Positions 24,459-33,826 are shown, counted from the first letter of the stretch. The stretch: DNA of 64,000 bases from UBA4615 sp046046245 (GCA_046046245.1 JBJOKE010000066.1:8839-72838); one strand, 5' to 3'. The notes: generated by a model not told the origin, from the letters alone. Program-made: numbers and translations.

Positions 24459-26582
24459 TCAGCGCCCGAGGCTCAGCTCGCCCAGGACCACGACCTCGCG
24501 TGCCTCGGCCAGCTCGCCGAACGAGAGGACGGGGATCTCCCGCGCGTGGGGCTCGAGAAGCTTGCGGACGAACCGCCGCGTCTCGAGCTGGACCGCCAGC
24601 ACCGGCGTCCCGGACGCCCCTGCCGTCACCTCGCGGAACTGGTCCACGAGGTGGAGGACCTCGGCCGCCTCGAACGGCTGGTAGCTACCGCGCGATGCCT
24701 GGAGCGCCGATCGCAGTGCCGCCTCGGACTCCTGAGACAGGACGACGGCGCGAACCGTGCCGGTCCCGTCGGCGAAGCGCTGGCAGGTCTGGCTGGACAG
24801 CGCCAGGCGGACCTGTTCCGTCAGCAGCACGGGGTCCTTCTCGCGCGTCGCGGCCACGCTGAGCGTCTCCAGGATCGTGCGCAGGTCGCGCAGCGGGACG
24901 GCCTCGTCGACGAGGCGCCGGAGGATGTCGGCGAGCTTCGTCACGGGCAGCGACTTCTCCACTTCCGCGACGAGCTCCGGATGCTCGTTCGCCGCGGCGC
25001 GCAGGATCATCGCGGTCTCGCCCAAGCCGATCATCGCCGCGCCGTGTCGCTCCAGGACGTGCATGACGGCCTGCGCGATGCAGCGCTCCAGCGGAACCGT
25101 CACGCACCCGGGCGGCATCGCGGCGTCGGCCTTCATGAGACGCCAGGAGGGGTCCAGCGTGGCGAGCGCGTCGGATCGCTCGAAACCCGGCACGTCGTGC
25201 ATTCCGGCGGGACACTCCACGATCAGCCGATCCGCCGGAACCTCCAGGCGGAAGCGTCTGACATCGAAGGTCACTACAGTCAGCTCGCCCGGCGCCGCAT
25301 CGGGCTCGCGCACCATCGTCATGCCGGGAAACGGCAGACCCGACTCACCGCCGAGTCGCAGGCGCATCCGCCCGAACTCCAGGTTCATCCGCATCGGGTG
25401 GAGCCGTCCGATGATGTCGTCCGATGCCGCGACCGACAGCGGCAGCGCCATCGGCGCCGGAGCGCTCGACACCATGGGCGGCGCCTTGGCGAGACCGCTG
25501 CGCGCGAAGGCCATGATCGGCGCCGACGGCGTATGGTGCATCCGGGCTTCCCGCTTCATCAGCAGCACCGCCGGCAGCAGCAGCATGATGGAGACGAAGA
25601 GCGACGGCAGCATCGGAAACCCCGGCAGGACCGCGGTCAGGATCAGGACCAGACCCGCGATCATGAGCCCCTTGTGATGGCCCGCGATCTGGCGGACGAT
25701 CAGGTCGCCGATGCCGCCCTGTTCCGATCCTGCGGTCGGCGGCGACCCGGACTGCGTGATCATCACGCCGGCCGCGATCGACAGCAGCAGGGACGGGATC
25801 TGCGCGACCATGCTGTCGCCGATCGTGAGCAGCGCGAAACGCTTCGCCGCCTCCGAGACGCTCATGCCCTGCAGACCCGCGCCGACCGCGATCCCTCCGA
25901 TGATCGTGATCGCGGCGATCACCAGGCCCGCGATCGCGTCGCCCTTCACGAACTTCATCGCTCCATCCAGGCCGCTGTGGAGCTTGCTCTCCTGCTCGAT
26001 CTCGCTGCGTCGTGCACGCGCCTCGTTCATGGTGATCAGACCGGCCCGCAGGTCCGCGTCGATGGACATCTGCTTCCCGGGCATCGCATCCAGCGTGAAT
26101 CGCGCGGACACCTCGGCGGCACGCTCCGCCCCCTTCGCGATGACGACGAACTGGACGACGCTCAGGATCAGGAACACGATCGCGCCGACCACGTAGTTGC
26201 CGCCCACCACGAGCACGCCGAACGACTCGACGATCCGCGGACCGTGTCCGGTGAGCAGGATCAGCTTCGTCGACGCGATGTTGAGACCTAGCCGCAACAG
26301 CGTGGTGAAGAGCAACAGACTCGGGAAGCTCGACAAGGCGAGCGGGCTGCGGGCCGCGACCACCGCGAGCAGCACGACCATGCTGAGCGCGAAGTTCGCG
26401 ATGATCAGCACGTCGATCGCGAAGACCGGCAGCGGGGCCGCGATCAGTGCGACGACGGCGACGACCACGAGCACGATCAGCAGATCGCGCTGGCGCCCGA
26501 TGATCCTGAGGGCGATCTCCGCACGTCGACGTGCGGTCAGCTCCGACGCCAGCGGCGTGTTCGTCACGGCATGCGCTCCCAC
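24459..26582 (-). CDS. sctV: T3SS major export gate protein SctV (HrcV)
   Basis: A 707-residue FlhA/SctV protein. The N-terminal half has about eight membrane segments with the family blocks 'FPSLLLFTTLLRLGLNIASTKLIL', 'AERAAEVSARFTLDAMPGKQMSIDADLRAG', 'GDAIAGLVIAAITIIGGIAVG' and 'SMVAQIPSLLLSIAAGVMIT'. The C-terminal cytoplasmic domain (about 370-707) forms the nonameric ring that receives chaperone-effector complexes. A GTG start is used at 26582, 3 bp after sctR. A GTG five codons later has a better-spaced GGGAG and is an alternative. Its place between sctR and sctS is unusual. Confidence 0.97.
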   Translation of the reverse strand: MGAHAVTNTPLASELTARRRAEIALRIIGRQRDLLIVLVVVAVVALIAAPLPVFAIDVLIIANFALSMVVLLAVVAARSPLALSSFPSLLLFTTLLRLGLNIASTKLILLTGHGPRIVESFGVLVVGGNYVVGAIVFLILSVVQFVVIAKGAERAAEVSARFTLDAMPGKQMSIDADLRAGLITMNEARARRSEIEQESKLHSGLDGAMKFVKGDAIAGLVIAAITIIGGIAVGAGLQGMSVSEAAKRFALLTIGDSMVAQIPSLLLSIAAGVMITQSGSPPTAGSEQGGIGDLIVRQIAGHHKGLMIAGLVLILTAVLPGFPMLPSLFVSIMLLLPAVLLMKREARMHHTPSAPIMAFARSGLAKAPPMVSSAPAPMALPLSVAASDDIIGRLHPMRMNLEFGRMRLRLGGESGLPFPGMTMVREPDAAPGELTVVTFDVRRFRLEVPADRLIVECPAGMHDVPGFERSDALATLDPSWRLMKADAAMPPGCVTVPLERCIAQAVMHVLERHGAAMIGLGETAMILRAAANEHPELVAEVEKSLPVTKLADILRRLVDEAVPLRDLRTILETLSVAATREKDPVLLTEQVRLALSSQTCQRFADGTGTVRAVVLSQESEAALRSALQASRGSYQPFEAAEVLHLVDQFREVTAGASGTPVLAVQLETRRFVRKLLEPHAREIPVLSFGELAEAREVVVLGELSLGR

Positions 26583-26585
26583 GCC

Positions 26586-27248
26586 TCATTCATAGCTGAG
26601 GATCAGGCTGTGAAGGAGCATCGACCAGCCGTCGGTCGAAATGAACAGGAGCAGCTTGAACGGCACCGAGACGACGGTCGGAGAGATCATCGCCATGCCC
26701 AACGCCAGCAGCACGGCGGCGACGATGAAGTCGACGACGATGAACACGACGTAGACGATCATCCCGACGACGAACGCCTCGGTGAGCTGCGACAGCACGA
26801 ACGCGGGGACCATGACGGCCCAGTCGTCCCTGCGCACGGTGTCGGCGAGCTCCGTCGGCCACATCCGACGGGTGACCGAGACGAAGAAGTCGAGCTCGCG
26901 TTCGTGGGCGTGCTTGGCCAGGAACTGCTTGAGCGGCTCGTGCGCGGCCTTTGCCGCCTTGACGATCAGCGCCCCGGTGGGCACCCGCCCGCTCTCGATG
27001 TCGGTCTTCAGGGGCTCGTACGCCCTGACCGCGACCGGTGCCATCACGTAGCAGGTGATGAGCAGCGCGAGCGCGTTGATCACCAGCGCCGGCGGCGTCG
27101 ACTGGACGCCGATCGCGTTGCGGGTGAGCATCAGCACGATCTGAACCTTGGCGAACGACGTCGTCAGGACCGCGAGCAGGGGCAGCATCCCCAGCGCCGC
27201 GAGCGCCAGGAACAGCGACAGGGGTTCGGTGAAGAGCCGGTCAGCCAT
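26586..27248 (-). CDS. sctR: T3SS export apparatus protein SctR (HrcR)
   Basis: A 220-residue FliP/SpaP-type protein with four transmembrane helices. Seen are 'LTTSFAKVQIVLMLTRNAIGVQSTPPALVINALAL', the family core, and the C-terminal 'VDFIVAAVLLALGMAMISPTVVSVPFKLLLF'. It forms the base of the export gate. It overlaps sctQ by 8 bp and is followed by sctV rather than sctS. Confidence 0.97.
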   Translation of the reverse strand: MADRLFTEPLSLFLALAALGMLPLLAVLTTSFAKVQIVLMLTRNAIGVQSTPPALVINALALLITCYVMAPVAVRAYEPLKTDIESGRVPTGALIVKAAKAAHEPLKQFLAKHAHERELDFFVSVTRRMWPTELADTVRRDDWAVMVPAFVLSQLTEAFVVGMIVYVVFIVVDFIVAAVLLALGMAMISPTVVSVPFKLLLFISTDGWSMLLHSLILSYE

Positions 27249-28260
27249 GGGGACCGATCCGGGTCAGCCGGACCGCGAGCTGCCCGTCGAGTTCGAGCAG
27301 CACCCCGGCCCCCACGTCGACGCCGCCGCAGACCACCCTGACGGTGCGCGACTCGATCGGACGATCCAGGCGCACGATGTCACCGATCCGGAGCGCATCG
27401 AGCTCCTCGAGCGCGACGAGGGCCGTCCCGAGCTCGAACGAGAGCGCCAGGGACGGCTCGCCGCGGCGGTCGGGATCAGAGGGGTCGGGCTCGAGCAGAT
27501 GCAGGTCCATGGCGGCGTCTCCATCCGTTCGTCGCGCCTCGACCCGTCCGGGTTCCACCGAGAACGCAGCGAGCCGGACACCCCGCGCGTCGTGGAGCGT
27601 GAATCCGCGCGGTTCGACGGTCCGCCGGGTCACGAGGATCAGCCAATCCGGAGCGAGCCGACGCCACTGCGACACGGTCACTCGGGTGTACCCGAGCCGC
27701 AGCGTGCAGGGTCTCCGGCCACCGGGCAGCTCCACGGGCTCGGGCAGCACCTCGGCGAGTCGATGCCAGGCACCGTCCTCCCGCGCCGAGATCGCGCCGT
27801 GCCGAACCGTCGCGCCGAGCGTGTCGACGAGTTCGAACCCCACGGAGCGCGGTGGGGCATCGACCCTGCGCTGATACTCCATCCGCACGAGCCGCACCGG
27901 TCGCGCGAGCACTCGCTCGACGGCGAGCAGCACCGACTCGAGCGCCAACGCGAAGCAGGTACGGCGCGCGTTCGAGGAGAGCACGGCCATCGCTTCGGCC
28001 GACAGCTCCGGAATGACGCCGCCGTCGTCCGCCCAGAGGTCGAACGTGTCGGAGCCGACCGAGAACTCGAGCCTCAGCACGAACGGGGGGCGCGCTTCGG
28101 GCAACCAGCCGACGACGCATCGCGCCTGCCCGATCGCGATGTCCGCTCGCGGCGCCCGGATCAGCCGCCCCATCGCATGGAGGTCGTCCGGGCGTGCCGA
28201 GTCGGCGCGCAGGACACCGGTCGCGCCGTCCCCCTTCGCAGGACGTACGGACGGCTTCAT
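27241..28260 (-). CDS. sctQ: T3SS cytoplasmic ring (sorting platform) protein SctQ (HrcQ)
   Basis: A 339-residue protein whose last about 75 residues form a SpoA domain ('LDALRIGDIVRLDRPIESRTVRVVCGGVDVGAGVLLELDGQLAVRLTRI'), the C-ring domain shared with FliM/FliN. The N-terminal part is weakly conserved, as usual. It is unsplit, unlike the HrcQa/HrcQb pair of Pseudomonas syringae. ATG 28260 overlaps the sctP stop (ATGA). Confidence 0.92.
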   Translation of the reverse strand: MKPSVRPAKGDGATGVLRADSARPDDLHAMGRLIRAPRADIAIGQARCVVGWLPEARPPFVLRLEFSVGSDTFDLWADDGGVIPELSAEAMAVLSSNARRTCFALALESVLLAVERVLARPVRLVRMEYQRRVDAPPRSVGFELVDTLGATVRHGAISAREDGAWHRLAEVLPEPVELPGGRRPCTLRLGYTRVTVSQWRRLAPDWLILVTRRTVEPRGFTLHDARGVRLAAFSVEPGRVEARRTDGDAAMDLHLLEPDPSDPDRRGEPSLALSFELGTALVALEELDALRIGDIVRLDRPIESRTVRVVCGGVDVGAGVLLELDGQLAVRLTRIGPHG

Positions 28261-29042
28261 GCGCCGAGCCGCTCGCGTCGAACGGCCGACTCGCCGGGCT
28301 GTCCGACCGTGGTCGGTCGCGCTCCGACGACGACCGAGACGGTCGCCCGACCGACACCGTGAGCCACGGCCGACTCCAGCTCGCGCCCGAGTTCGCGTGC
28401 CGCCGCGGCATTCGAGGCGTCGATCTCCACGACCAGGCGCAGTGGGCCTTCCGACGCTCGAACGTGAAGGACGACCCGCCCCAGACGCGGCAGGCGCAGC
28501 TCGGTCCGGGTGTCGGCGCGCAGCGCGGCGACGGCGAGCGCGCGCATCAGGTCGGCTCGTGACGCCTCTTGCGAGCGACCCGCCGCCGTCCCCGGGTCCG
28601 GCGTCGCCCCCGGTCGCACCAGCGGCGTCTGGTCACCGGGCATCGATGACGGCCGTTCGGGGACCGGTAAACCCTGACCGCCGTCCGTTGCGCCACCCAA
28701 CCCGCAGGGCTGAACGGCGGGCGCCGCCTGCGGCGCGGACGGGTCAGGGGGCTCATCCGGCCGCGATGAAGCCGGCCCGTCGTCGGCATCTTCCGGGTCA
28801 CGCGCCGCGGGCCCATCCAGGCCGCCCCGCAGCGCGGACAGCTCGGCATGCCCGCCACCGGAATCCTTCCCGATCCGGCCCGCCGTCCCGGGTCCGCGGC
28901 ACTCGACCGCGGTGCGACACGCGCGGTCGAGGGTCCTCTGGAAGCGCGCACCGGATTCGGCCTGCCGGACGGGGGGACACTCCGCGAGCGGTCCGCTGCG
29001 CCCGGACACGGGGTGTGCGAATCGGCTGTCGACCGCGCTCAT
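28257..29042 (-). CDS. sctP: T3SS needle/pilus length regulator SctP (HrpP-like)
   Basis: A 261-residue protein with a long Pro/Ala/Gly/Arg-rich disordered N-terminal two thirds and a compact C-terminal region ('LPRLGRVVLHVRASEGPLRLVVEIDASNAAAARELG') resembling the T3S4 substrate-switch domain. The start at ATG 29042 overlaps the sctO stop by four bases; the longer frame is antisense-type extension. The assignment rests mainly on position between sctO and sctQ and on composition, because the family is poorly conserved. Confidence 0.78.
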   Translation of the reverse strand: MSAVDSRFAHPVSGRSGPLAECPPVRQAESGARFQRTLDRACRTAVECRGPGTAGRIGKDSGGGHAELSALRGGLDGPAARDPEDADDGPASSRPDEPPDPSAPQAAPAVQPCGLGGATDGGQGLPVPERPSSMPGDQTPLVRPGATPDPGTAAGRSQEASRADLMRALAVAALRADTRTELRLPRLGRVVLHVRASEGPLRLVVEIDASNAAAARELGRELESAVAHGVGRATVSVVVGARPTTVGQPGESAVRRERLGA

Positions 29043-29524
29043 CGAACCTCTCCGCGATCCGACGCGGACCGCTCGTCTTCCGAGACCGTCTCGGCGCGCG
29101 ACTCGGACTCGATCGATGCACGTTCGAGCGCCCGCCGGTGCGCCGACGCGACCGCCTGCTCCCTGCGACGCACGACGCCGAGCGTCGAGGCGACCTGCTC
29201 GGTCCGGCGAACGGCGTGCTCCAGTGCCGAACGGGCGTCGCGGACGCCCTGCTCGGCGAGACCCACGGCAGCGTCGGATTCGCCCAGTCGTTCGATCCGC
29301 CTCACGAGCAGCGCGCCCGACAGGCCCGTCGAGGCCGATTCGAGGGTGGCACGGCGCCGCATCGCGGAGGCGTCCCGCACCGCCGCGAGCCGGCTCGTCG
29401 CACCGGCCAGGCGATCGCGCTCCACCTCGGACTGGATGCGCGCGCGGACGAGTTCGGCAGCCACCTTCGTACGCTTCAGTTCCCGGATCCGCCGCAGGAC
29501 CGCAAGTTGGGCGACGCGCGTCAT
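29039..29524 (-). CDS. sctO: T3SS stalk protein SctO (HrpO/YscO-like)
   Basis: A 161-residue, nearly all-helical, highly charged protein with heptad patterns (about 5-60 and 85-145: 'VAQLAVLRRIRELKRTKVAAELVRARIQSEVERDRL'), as expected for the coiled-coil central stalk that links the ATPase to the export gate (a FliJ analogue). It overlaps sctN and sctP by four bases each (ATGA). Assignment is by coiled-coil character plus position after the ATPase gene. Confidence 0.85.
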   Translation of the reverse strand: MTRVAQLAVLRRIRELKRTKVAAELVRARIQSEVERDRLAGATSRLAAVRDASAMRRRATLESASTGLSGALLVRRIERLGESDAAVGLAEQGVRDARSALEHAVRRTEQVASTLGVVRRREQAVASAHRRALERASIESESRAETVSEDERSASDRGEVR

Positions 29525-30876
29525 CGGGCGCCGCCCGTCGCGATCCGTGCGCCGGCGTCGACACCCGCTCCGCGCAGCACGTCGCGGAACCGCTCCAGCA
29601 TCCGGTCCATCGGCTCCGATTCGTCCTCGTGCTGCGCCAGCAGCGCGCGAAGGGCGTCGACGACGGCGATCGCCTGGTCGGCCATCGGATCGGAGCCCGC
29701 CTGGTATTCCCCGATCTGGTGGAGCATCTCGATCTCGTCGAACTTCGCGAGCAACGCGCGCACGGCTTCCGCCAGCGCCCGATGATCGGAATCGACCAGA
29801 CGGGGCATCAGTCGGCTCAGGCTGGCCAGCACATCGATGGCGGGAAACTGTCCGCGCTCGACCAGCTTGCGCGACAGCACGAGGTGGCCGTCCACGATCG
29901 ACCGCACCTCCTCGGCGACCGGATCGGCGGTCTGCTCGTCTTCGACGAGCACCGTGTAGATCGCGGTGATCGACCCGTGCCGGGCCGGACCCGCGCGCTC
30001 CATCAGGCGGGCGAGCTCGCTGAAGACCGACACGGTGTACCCGCGTCGCGTCACCGGCTCGCCGATCGACACGCCGAGCTCGCGCTGGGCCCGCGCGAAG
30101 CGCGTGACCGAATCGACCAGCAGCAGCACGCGGGCGCCGCGATCCCTGAAATGTTCGGCGATCGCCGTCGCGGTGAAGGCCGCGCGCGCGCGCTCGAACG
30201 CCGGTCGGTCGGAGGTGGTCGCGACGCACACGAGACGCTGGCCGGCCGTCGAATCGGTGATCTCCTCCAGGAACTCGTTGAGCTCGCGCCCGCGCTCCCC
30301 GACGATGCACATCACCGCCACGTCGCAGTCGGCATGTCGCGCGGTCATCTTCAGCAGGGTCGTCTTGCCGCCCCCCGCCACGGAGAACAGGCCGATCCGC
30401 TGCCCGACGCCCAGCGTGTTCAGCACGTCGACCGATCGGACGCCGACCGGCATCACGTCCCGGATGACCGGACGTTCGAGCGGGCTGGGGGCCGCACGAT
30501 CGACCGGGACCCATCGCGGGTCCGTCGGCACGGGCAGCCCGTCGATGGGTCGCCCGAAGCCATCGAGCACCCTCCCGACGAGAAAATCGCCGACGGCGAC
30601 GCGATGTCCGTGGCCGAGCGCAAGCACCTCGGCGCCAGGCTCGACGTCACGCACGTCATCGAACGGCACGACCGACAGGTGATCGCTGCGAAAGGCGACG
30701 GTCTCCGCCAGGGACTCCGTGCCGTCCGCGCGCCGGATCGCGCACAGCTCGCCCACCGGCAATCTGAGCCCGCTGACCCGCAGGACCGCACCGACGGTCT
30801 CCCGCACGCGCCCCGCCCGGCGCCACATCGGCCTGGAGAGCGCACGCTCGATCGAACCGATCCAGGACGGGTCCAT
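29521..30876 (-). CDS. sctN: T3SS ATPase SctN (HrcN)
   Basis: A 451-residue F1-like ATPase that strips chaperones and unfolds substrates. It has Walker A (FSVAGGGKTT, Lys about 171), 'CIVGERGRELNEFLEE', Walker B 'VLLLVDSVTRFARAQRELG', 'EPVTRRGYTVSVFSELARLMERAG', and 'DEQTADPVAEEVRSIVDGHLVLSR'. All are family hallmarks that separate T3SS ATPases from F1. The loop reads S-V-A-G-G-G-K-T instead of the commoner A-G-S/T-G-V-G-K-S/T form. ATG 30876 has GAGG upstream; a GTG seven codons earlier would overlap sctL by 14 bp. Confidence 0.97.
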   Translation of the reverse strand: MDPSWIGSIERALSRPMWRRAGRVRETVGAVLRVSGLRLPVGELCAIRRADGTESLAETVAFRSDHLSVVPFDDVRDVEPGAEVLALGHGHRVAVGDFLVGRVLDGFGRPIDGLPVPTDPRWVPVDRAAPSPLERPVIRDVMPVGVRSVDVLNTLGVGQRIGLFSVAGGGKTTLLKMTARHADCDVAVMCIVGERGRELNEFLEEITDSTAGQRLVCVATTSDRPAFERARAAFTATAIAEHFRDRGARVLLLVDSVTRFARAQRELGVSIGEPVTRRGYTVSVFSELARLMERAGPARHGSITAIYTVLVEDEQTADPVAEEVRSIVDGHLVLSRKLVERGQFPAIDVLASLSRLMPRLVDSDHRALAEAVRALLAKFDEIEMLHQIGEYQAGSDPMADQAIAVVDALRALLAQHEDESEPMDRMLERFRDVLRGAGVDAGARIATGGAR

Positions 30877-30883
30877 CGACGCC

Positions 30884-31498
30884 TCAGGTCGGGGCACCGA
30901 GGCGATCCTCGGGCGCGGACGCGTGTCCGGCCGCTTCCACGAGCACCTCCAGCAACGTCCGCAACTGGACGTCCAGGCCCGCGTCGATGCTGCCGTGGTC
31001 GGACTCGAGCCGGCACCCGCCTGCCGGCAACCCCGCGTCGGCGACGATCAGGATGCGGCCCGGATCGGCTTCGACCCGCTCGAGCGCCTGGCGCGCGCCA
31101 TCGAGGTCGTTCGGGTTCACCCGCATCAGCAGCTTGCCCGGAAGATCCACCTGCGCCAGCGCGCGGCCGATCATCGCCGGGATCGCCACCTGCCTCGGGA
31201 GCGCGCCGAAGACGGAGAGCAGTCCCGCCTCGATCGCACGAACGACGTACGACTGCAGGGCCCGGGCCTGCTCGCCGGCGTCGATCGCGCGGACCGCAAG
31301 CCGACGGATCGCCTCCTCCCGGCCCTCCCGCAATCCCTGCGCATGAGCCTCGGCCCGCGTCGCCTGCGCTTCACGCTCCAGGGCGGCACGCATCTCGACC
31401 TCCATCGCCTCGATCCTCTCGAGCATCGCGCAGGCGCTTGGATCGATGACGGGCTCGTCGCTGACGATCGCCCCCCAGGACAGCCGCCTGAGCACCAT
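30884..31498 (-). CDS. sctL: T3SS ATPase regulator/stator SctL (HrpE/YscL-like)
   Basis: A 204-residue FliH-type stator. It opens with 'VLRRLSWGAIVSDEPVIDP', like other SctL N termini. A long charged helix follows ('MLERIEAMEVEMRAALEREAQATRAEAHAQGLREGREEA'), then a C-terminal domain with 'LDVQLRTLLEVL'. ATG 31498 shares one base with the sctK stop. It sits directly upstream of sctN, as usual. Confidence 0.9.
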   Translation of the reverse strand: MVLRRLSWGAIVSDEPVIDPSACAMLERIEAMEVEMRAALEREAQATRAEAHAQGLREGREEAIRRLAVRAIDAGEQARALQSYVVRAIEAGLLSVFGALPRQVAIPAMIGRALAQVDLPGKLLMRVNPNDLDGARQALERVEADPGRILIVADAGLPAGGCRLESDHGSIDAGLDVQLRTLLEVLVEAAGHASAPEDRLGAPT

Positions 31499-32139
31499 CA
31501 GAGCCACAGCGGTGCCTCGACATGCTCGAGGCAGGCCTCGACGGTGTCGCTCGCCTGCATCGACACCGAACGCCGCGTCCGGGTCCAGCCGCGCGCGCCC
31601 GAGCGGGGCACGCGCAGCGCGGTGCGGATCCGCACGTCGCGGCCCCAGCCCGCGGCCGCCTCGCCGAGGGTCCTCACGCCTTCCTGGCGGAGCCAGGCCA
31701 CGGATCGGCCGGCGACCGGCCAGGCGGAGTCGCCGTCGACGTCGGCCGCCGCCCCGGACGCGAGTGCGACGACATCACGGACCGTGATGGGCGCGAGCGC
31801 CCCCTGCAGGTCGCGGAGCACCGCCGCATCGATCGTTCGCAACACCAGGCGACGCTGCCGGACGATCCCGAGCATCAGGAGCAGGCGGTCGAGATCGTCC
31901 TTGGACAGGACCGCCGCACGGGCCGCGCCCCGCATCGCCTCGTCGCAGGCGCCATCGAGGCCGCAGCGCCTCAGGATCGTCGCGGAGCAGGCCTCGAGCC
32001 CGATGGCGCCCAGCGACGCACCCGACGCCGACACGGCACGGCGCACCGCGTCCGGCCACCATTCAGGCAGGCAATACGATGCCGGGGCCGAGATGAACCT
32101 GAGCATGCTGAGCGCTCCGGGACTGCGTCCGGCGCTCAT
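31498..32139 (-). CDS. sctK: T3SS sorting platform accessory SctK (HrpD-like)
   Basis: A 213-residue protein beginning 'LRFISAPASYCLPEWW', which resembles SctK/HrpD N termini, followed by Ala/Arg-rich helices. The start at ATG 32139 overlaps the sctJ stop by four bases; the much longer open frame upstream is a shadow over sctJ. The SctK family is poorly conserved and the call depends on its place between sctJ and sctL, the same place as hrpD in P. syringae and Erwinia. Confidence 0.8.
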   Translation of the reverse strand: MSAGRSPGALSMLRFISAPASYCLPEWWPDAVRRAVSASGASLGAIGLEACSATILRRCGLDGACDEAMRGAARAAVLSKDDLDRLLLMLGIVRQRRLVLRTIDAAVLRDLQGALAPITVRDVVALASGAAADVDGDSAWPVAGRSVAWLRQEGVRTLGEAAAGWGRDVRIRTALRVPRSGARGWTRTRRSVSMQASDTVEACLEHVEAPLWL

Positions 32140-32999
32140 CCCAGCGACCCCGTGCCACCTCGCCGCGGCGCGGCCTGCGCGACGGACCGTCTCGAGGCCG
32201 TACGCCCATCGGGGGTCGCGCCCCGCCCGGGCAGCCCGCCGAACCGCAGGTACAGACCGACCGCGAGCAGTGCGGCGAAGAGCACCCACGGCAGCAGGAC
32301 CATCGCCCTGACCGCACCGAGCGAATCCGGCGCGACACGCAAGCCCATCCAGGACACCGGCTCCGCCGTGGCCCGACCGCCGCCCCCCATCGCCGGCGTG
32401 AAGGCGATGGACACACGCTCCGCGTCGAGTCCCTCGATCGCCCGGATCACGATCCCGCGGATCAGCGGACCGATCTCGAGCGGCTCGGCCGGCTCGCGGT
32501 AACGGACGAAGATGGAGGCGGAGGCGGGCTTGCGATGCGTGGCCAGCGGATCCGCGCTCGGCATGGCCACGTGCACGCGTGCGCTCGCGACGCCGTCGAT
32601 CGACGCGATCGTGCGCTCGAGCTCCTGCGACAGTCCGAACGCGTAGCGGATCCGCTCCTCGGCGGCGGTCGACACCAGCCCTTCGCGCTTGAACAGCTCG
32701 CCCAGGCTGGCGCGCCGCTCGCGAGGCAGGCCGGCGTCGGTCATCAGACTCAGCGCGCGCCCGAAGTCCGAGTCCTGGACGACGACGTCGAAGCCCTGCT
32801 CGCCCACGGGCACCTTCTCCGCACGGATTCCGCTCGACAGCAGGAGCGACACGGCTTCGTTCGCGTCGTACTCCGCGACCCCGGTGATGACGTTCGACTT
32901 GCAGCCGAAGAGCGCGATCGCCACGGCGATCACCGCGACGCGGGACGCCCGTACCCATCGAGCATCAGCCCTGGAGCTGGGTGAGCGACTTGATCGCAT
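32136..32999 (-). CDS. sctJ: T3SS inner-membrane ring lipoprotein SctJ (HrcJ)
   Basis: A 287-residue YscJ/FliF-type lipoprotein. A signal segment ends in a lipobox (AIALFGC), followed by 'VAEYDANEAVSLLLSSGI', 'FGRALSLMTDAGLPRE', 'ELERTIASIDGVASARVHVAMP', 'ASASIFVRYR', and a C-terminal membrane helix (about 235-260) before a basic tail. ATG 32999 is my choice; an ATG six codons earlier (33017) and starts further in are possible, because the gene overlaps sctI and no clear Shine-Dalgarno marks one. It forms the inner ring with SctD. Confidence 0.94.
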   Translation of the reverse strand: MRSSRSPSSRADARWVRASRVAVIAVAIALFGCKSNVITGVAEYDANEAVSLLLSSGIRAEKVPVGEQGFDVVVQDSDFGRALSLMTDAGLPRERRASLGELFKREGLVSTAAEERIRYAFGLSQELERTIASIDGVASARVHVAMPSADPLATHRKPASASIFVRYREPAEPLEIGPLIRGIVIRAIEGLDAERVSIAFTPAMGGGGRATAEPVSWMGLRVAPDSLGAVRAMVLLPWVLFAALLAVGLYLRFGGLPGRGATPDGRTASRRSVAQAAPRRGGTGSLG

Positions 33000-33396
33000 G
33001 CTTGAGGTTGTCCGCACCCTGCAGGATGCACTGGTACTCGATCAGCGACGATGTCAGCCGGACCTGCCGTTCGTAGACGAGGAGCGCCGATTCGGGACGA
33101 CTGACGTCGAAGCCCGCGCCCACGTTCAACGCATCGCGCTGGATCGTGGCGAAGCGACGCTCGATCGACGAGAAGGCCGAGCGGGCGACCTCGCCGAACG
33201 GACTCGTCTGACCTCCCACCCGGGGAACCGCATGGACCGAGCCTCCGGAGGCACCCACGCGCTCGAGTGCCCGGCTCATGACGACGTCGAAGGCGTCGGC
33301 GGCGGCAGGCGTCGCGTCGGCTCGAGCCCGAACCGTCGGGGACGCGACCGCACTCTGCGCGACTGTGGATTCGGGGCCGGGAAGAACGGGGATCAT
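32965..33396 (-). CDS. sctI: T3SS inner rod protein SctI (HrpB-like)
   Basis: A 143-residue protein with a low-complexity N-terminal half and a helical C terminus ('ALLVYERQVRLTSSLIEYQCILQGADNLKHAIKSLTQLQG'), the layout of SctI/YscI inner rods that end in an amphipathic helix with Q/L spacing. It lies directly before sctJ, as hrpB does before hrcJ in Hrp1 systems, and overlaps it by 35 bp. Confidence comes from position and the C-terminal helix. Confidence 0.78.
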   Translation of the reverse strand: MIPVLPGPESTVAQSAVASPTVRARADATPAAADAFDVVMSRALERVGASGGSVHAVPRVGGQTSPFGEVARSAFSSIERRFATIQRDALNVGAGFDVSRPESALLVYERQVRLTSSLIEYQCILQGADNLKHAIKSLTQLQG

Positions 33397-33437
33397 CTGG
33401 ATCGGGCGCCGTGAGGGGTGATGCGGGGCGGGACCTG

Positions 33438-33480
33438 TGGCCGCAAGGGAGGGAGCCGAAGCCCCTGCCCCTTGCGGCCA
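33438..33480. repeat. Long hairpin between the small secreted-protein gene and sctI
   Basis: TGGCCGCAAGGG (33438-33449) and CCCTTGCGGCCA (33469-33480) form a perfect 12-bp stem with a 19-nt loop in the gap before sctI. No U-tract follows on the minus strand. It may act as an attenuator or RNA stabiliser that keeps the upstream small-protein mRNA abundant relative to the machine genes. Confidence 0.6.
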
Positions 33481-33508
33481 GACCTGAATGGGCGTGGGAA
33501 TCAGACCG

Positions 33509-33826
33509 TCACGAGATCCTCATGCCCCCCCCGCAGGCTCCCGTGCCGCCTGCAGAGGTCCAGGTGATGGACAAGGTGTTGCCGACCGCACCCGCGCCCT
33601 GTCCCGAGGCACCCATGCCACCCCCGCCCAGGCCACCCACGTCGCCCTTGCCTCCGAACGTTCCCTGGAGCATGTCGCCCAGGTCATCGCCGAAGTTCTC
33701 CATGTTGGCCGTGAGCTCCTTCACGAGGTCATCGGCCATTTTCGTGAACTCTTCCTGCATCTTCGCGGATTGATCCTTCATGGCATCCGCCTGCTTTTTC
33801 GAGCCGATACCGAAGATGTCGCCCAT
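33509..33826 (-). CDS. Small Gly-rich secreted protein in the hrpZ position (harpin-like?)
   Basis: A 105-residue protein. The first half is a charged helix (about 10-50: 'KKQADAMKDQSAKMQEEFTKMADDLVKELTANMENFG') and the second half is Gly-rich ('GGKGDVGGLGGGGMGASGQGAGAVG') before a short beta-like end with a single Cys. It has no signal peptide. AAGGAG sits 9 bp before ATG, a strong site. In P. syringae and Erwinia the gene between the pilin gene and the inner-rod gene is the harpin hrpZ, and Gly-richness with a helical N terminus suits a small harpin or translocator-type protein. This is an inference; no sequence family is recognised. Confidence 0.65.
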   Translation of the reverse strand: MGDIFGIGSKKQADAMKDQSAKMQEEFTKMADDLVKELTANMENFGDDLGDMLQGTFGGKGDVGGLGGGGMGASGQGAGAVGNTLSITWTSAGGTGACGGGMRIS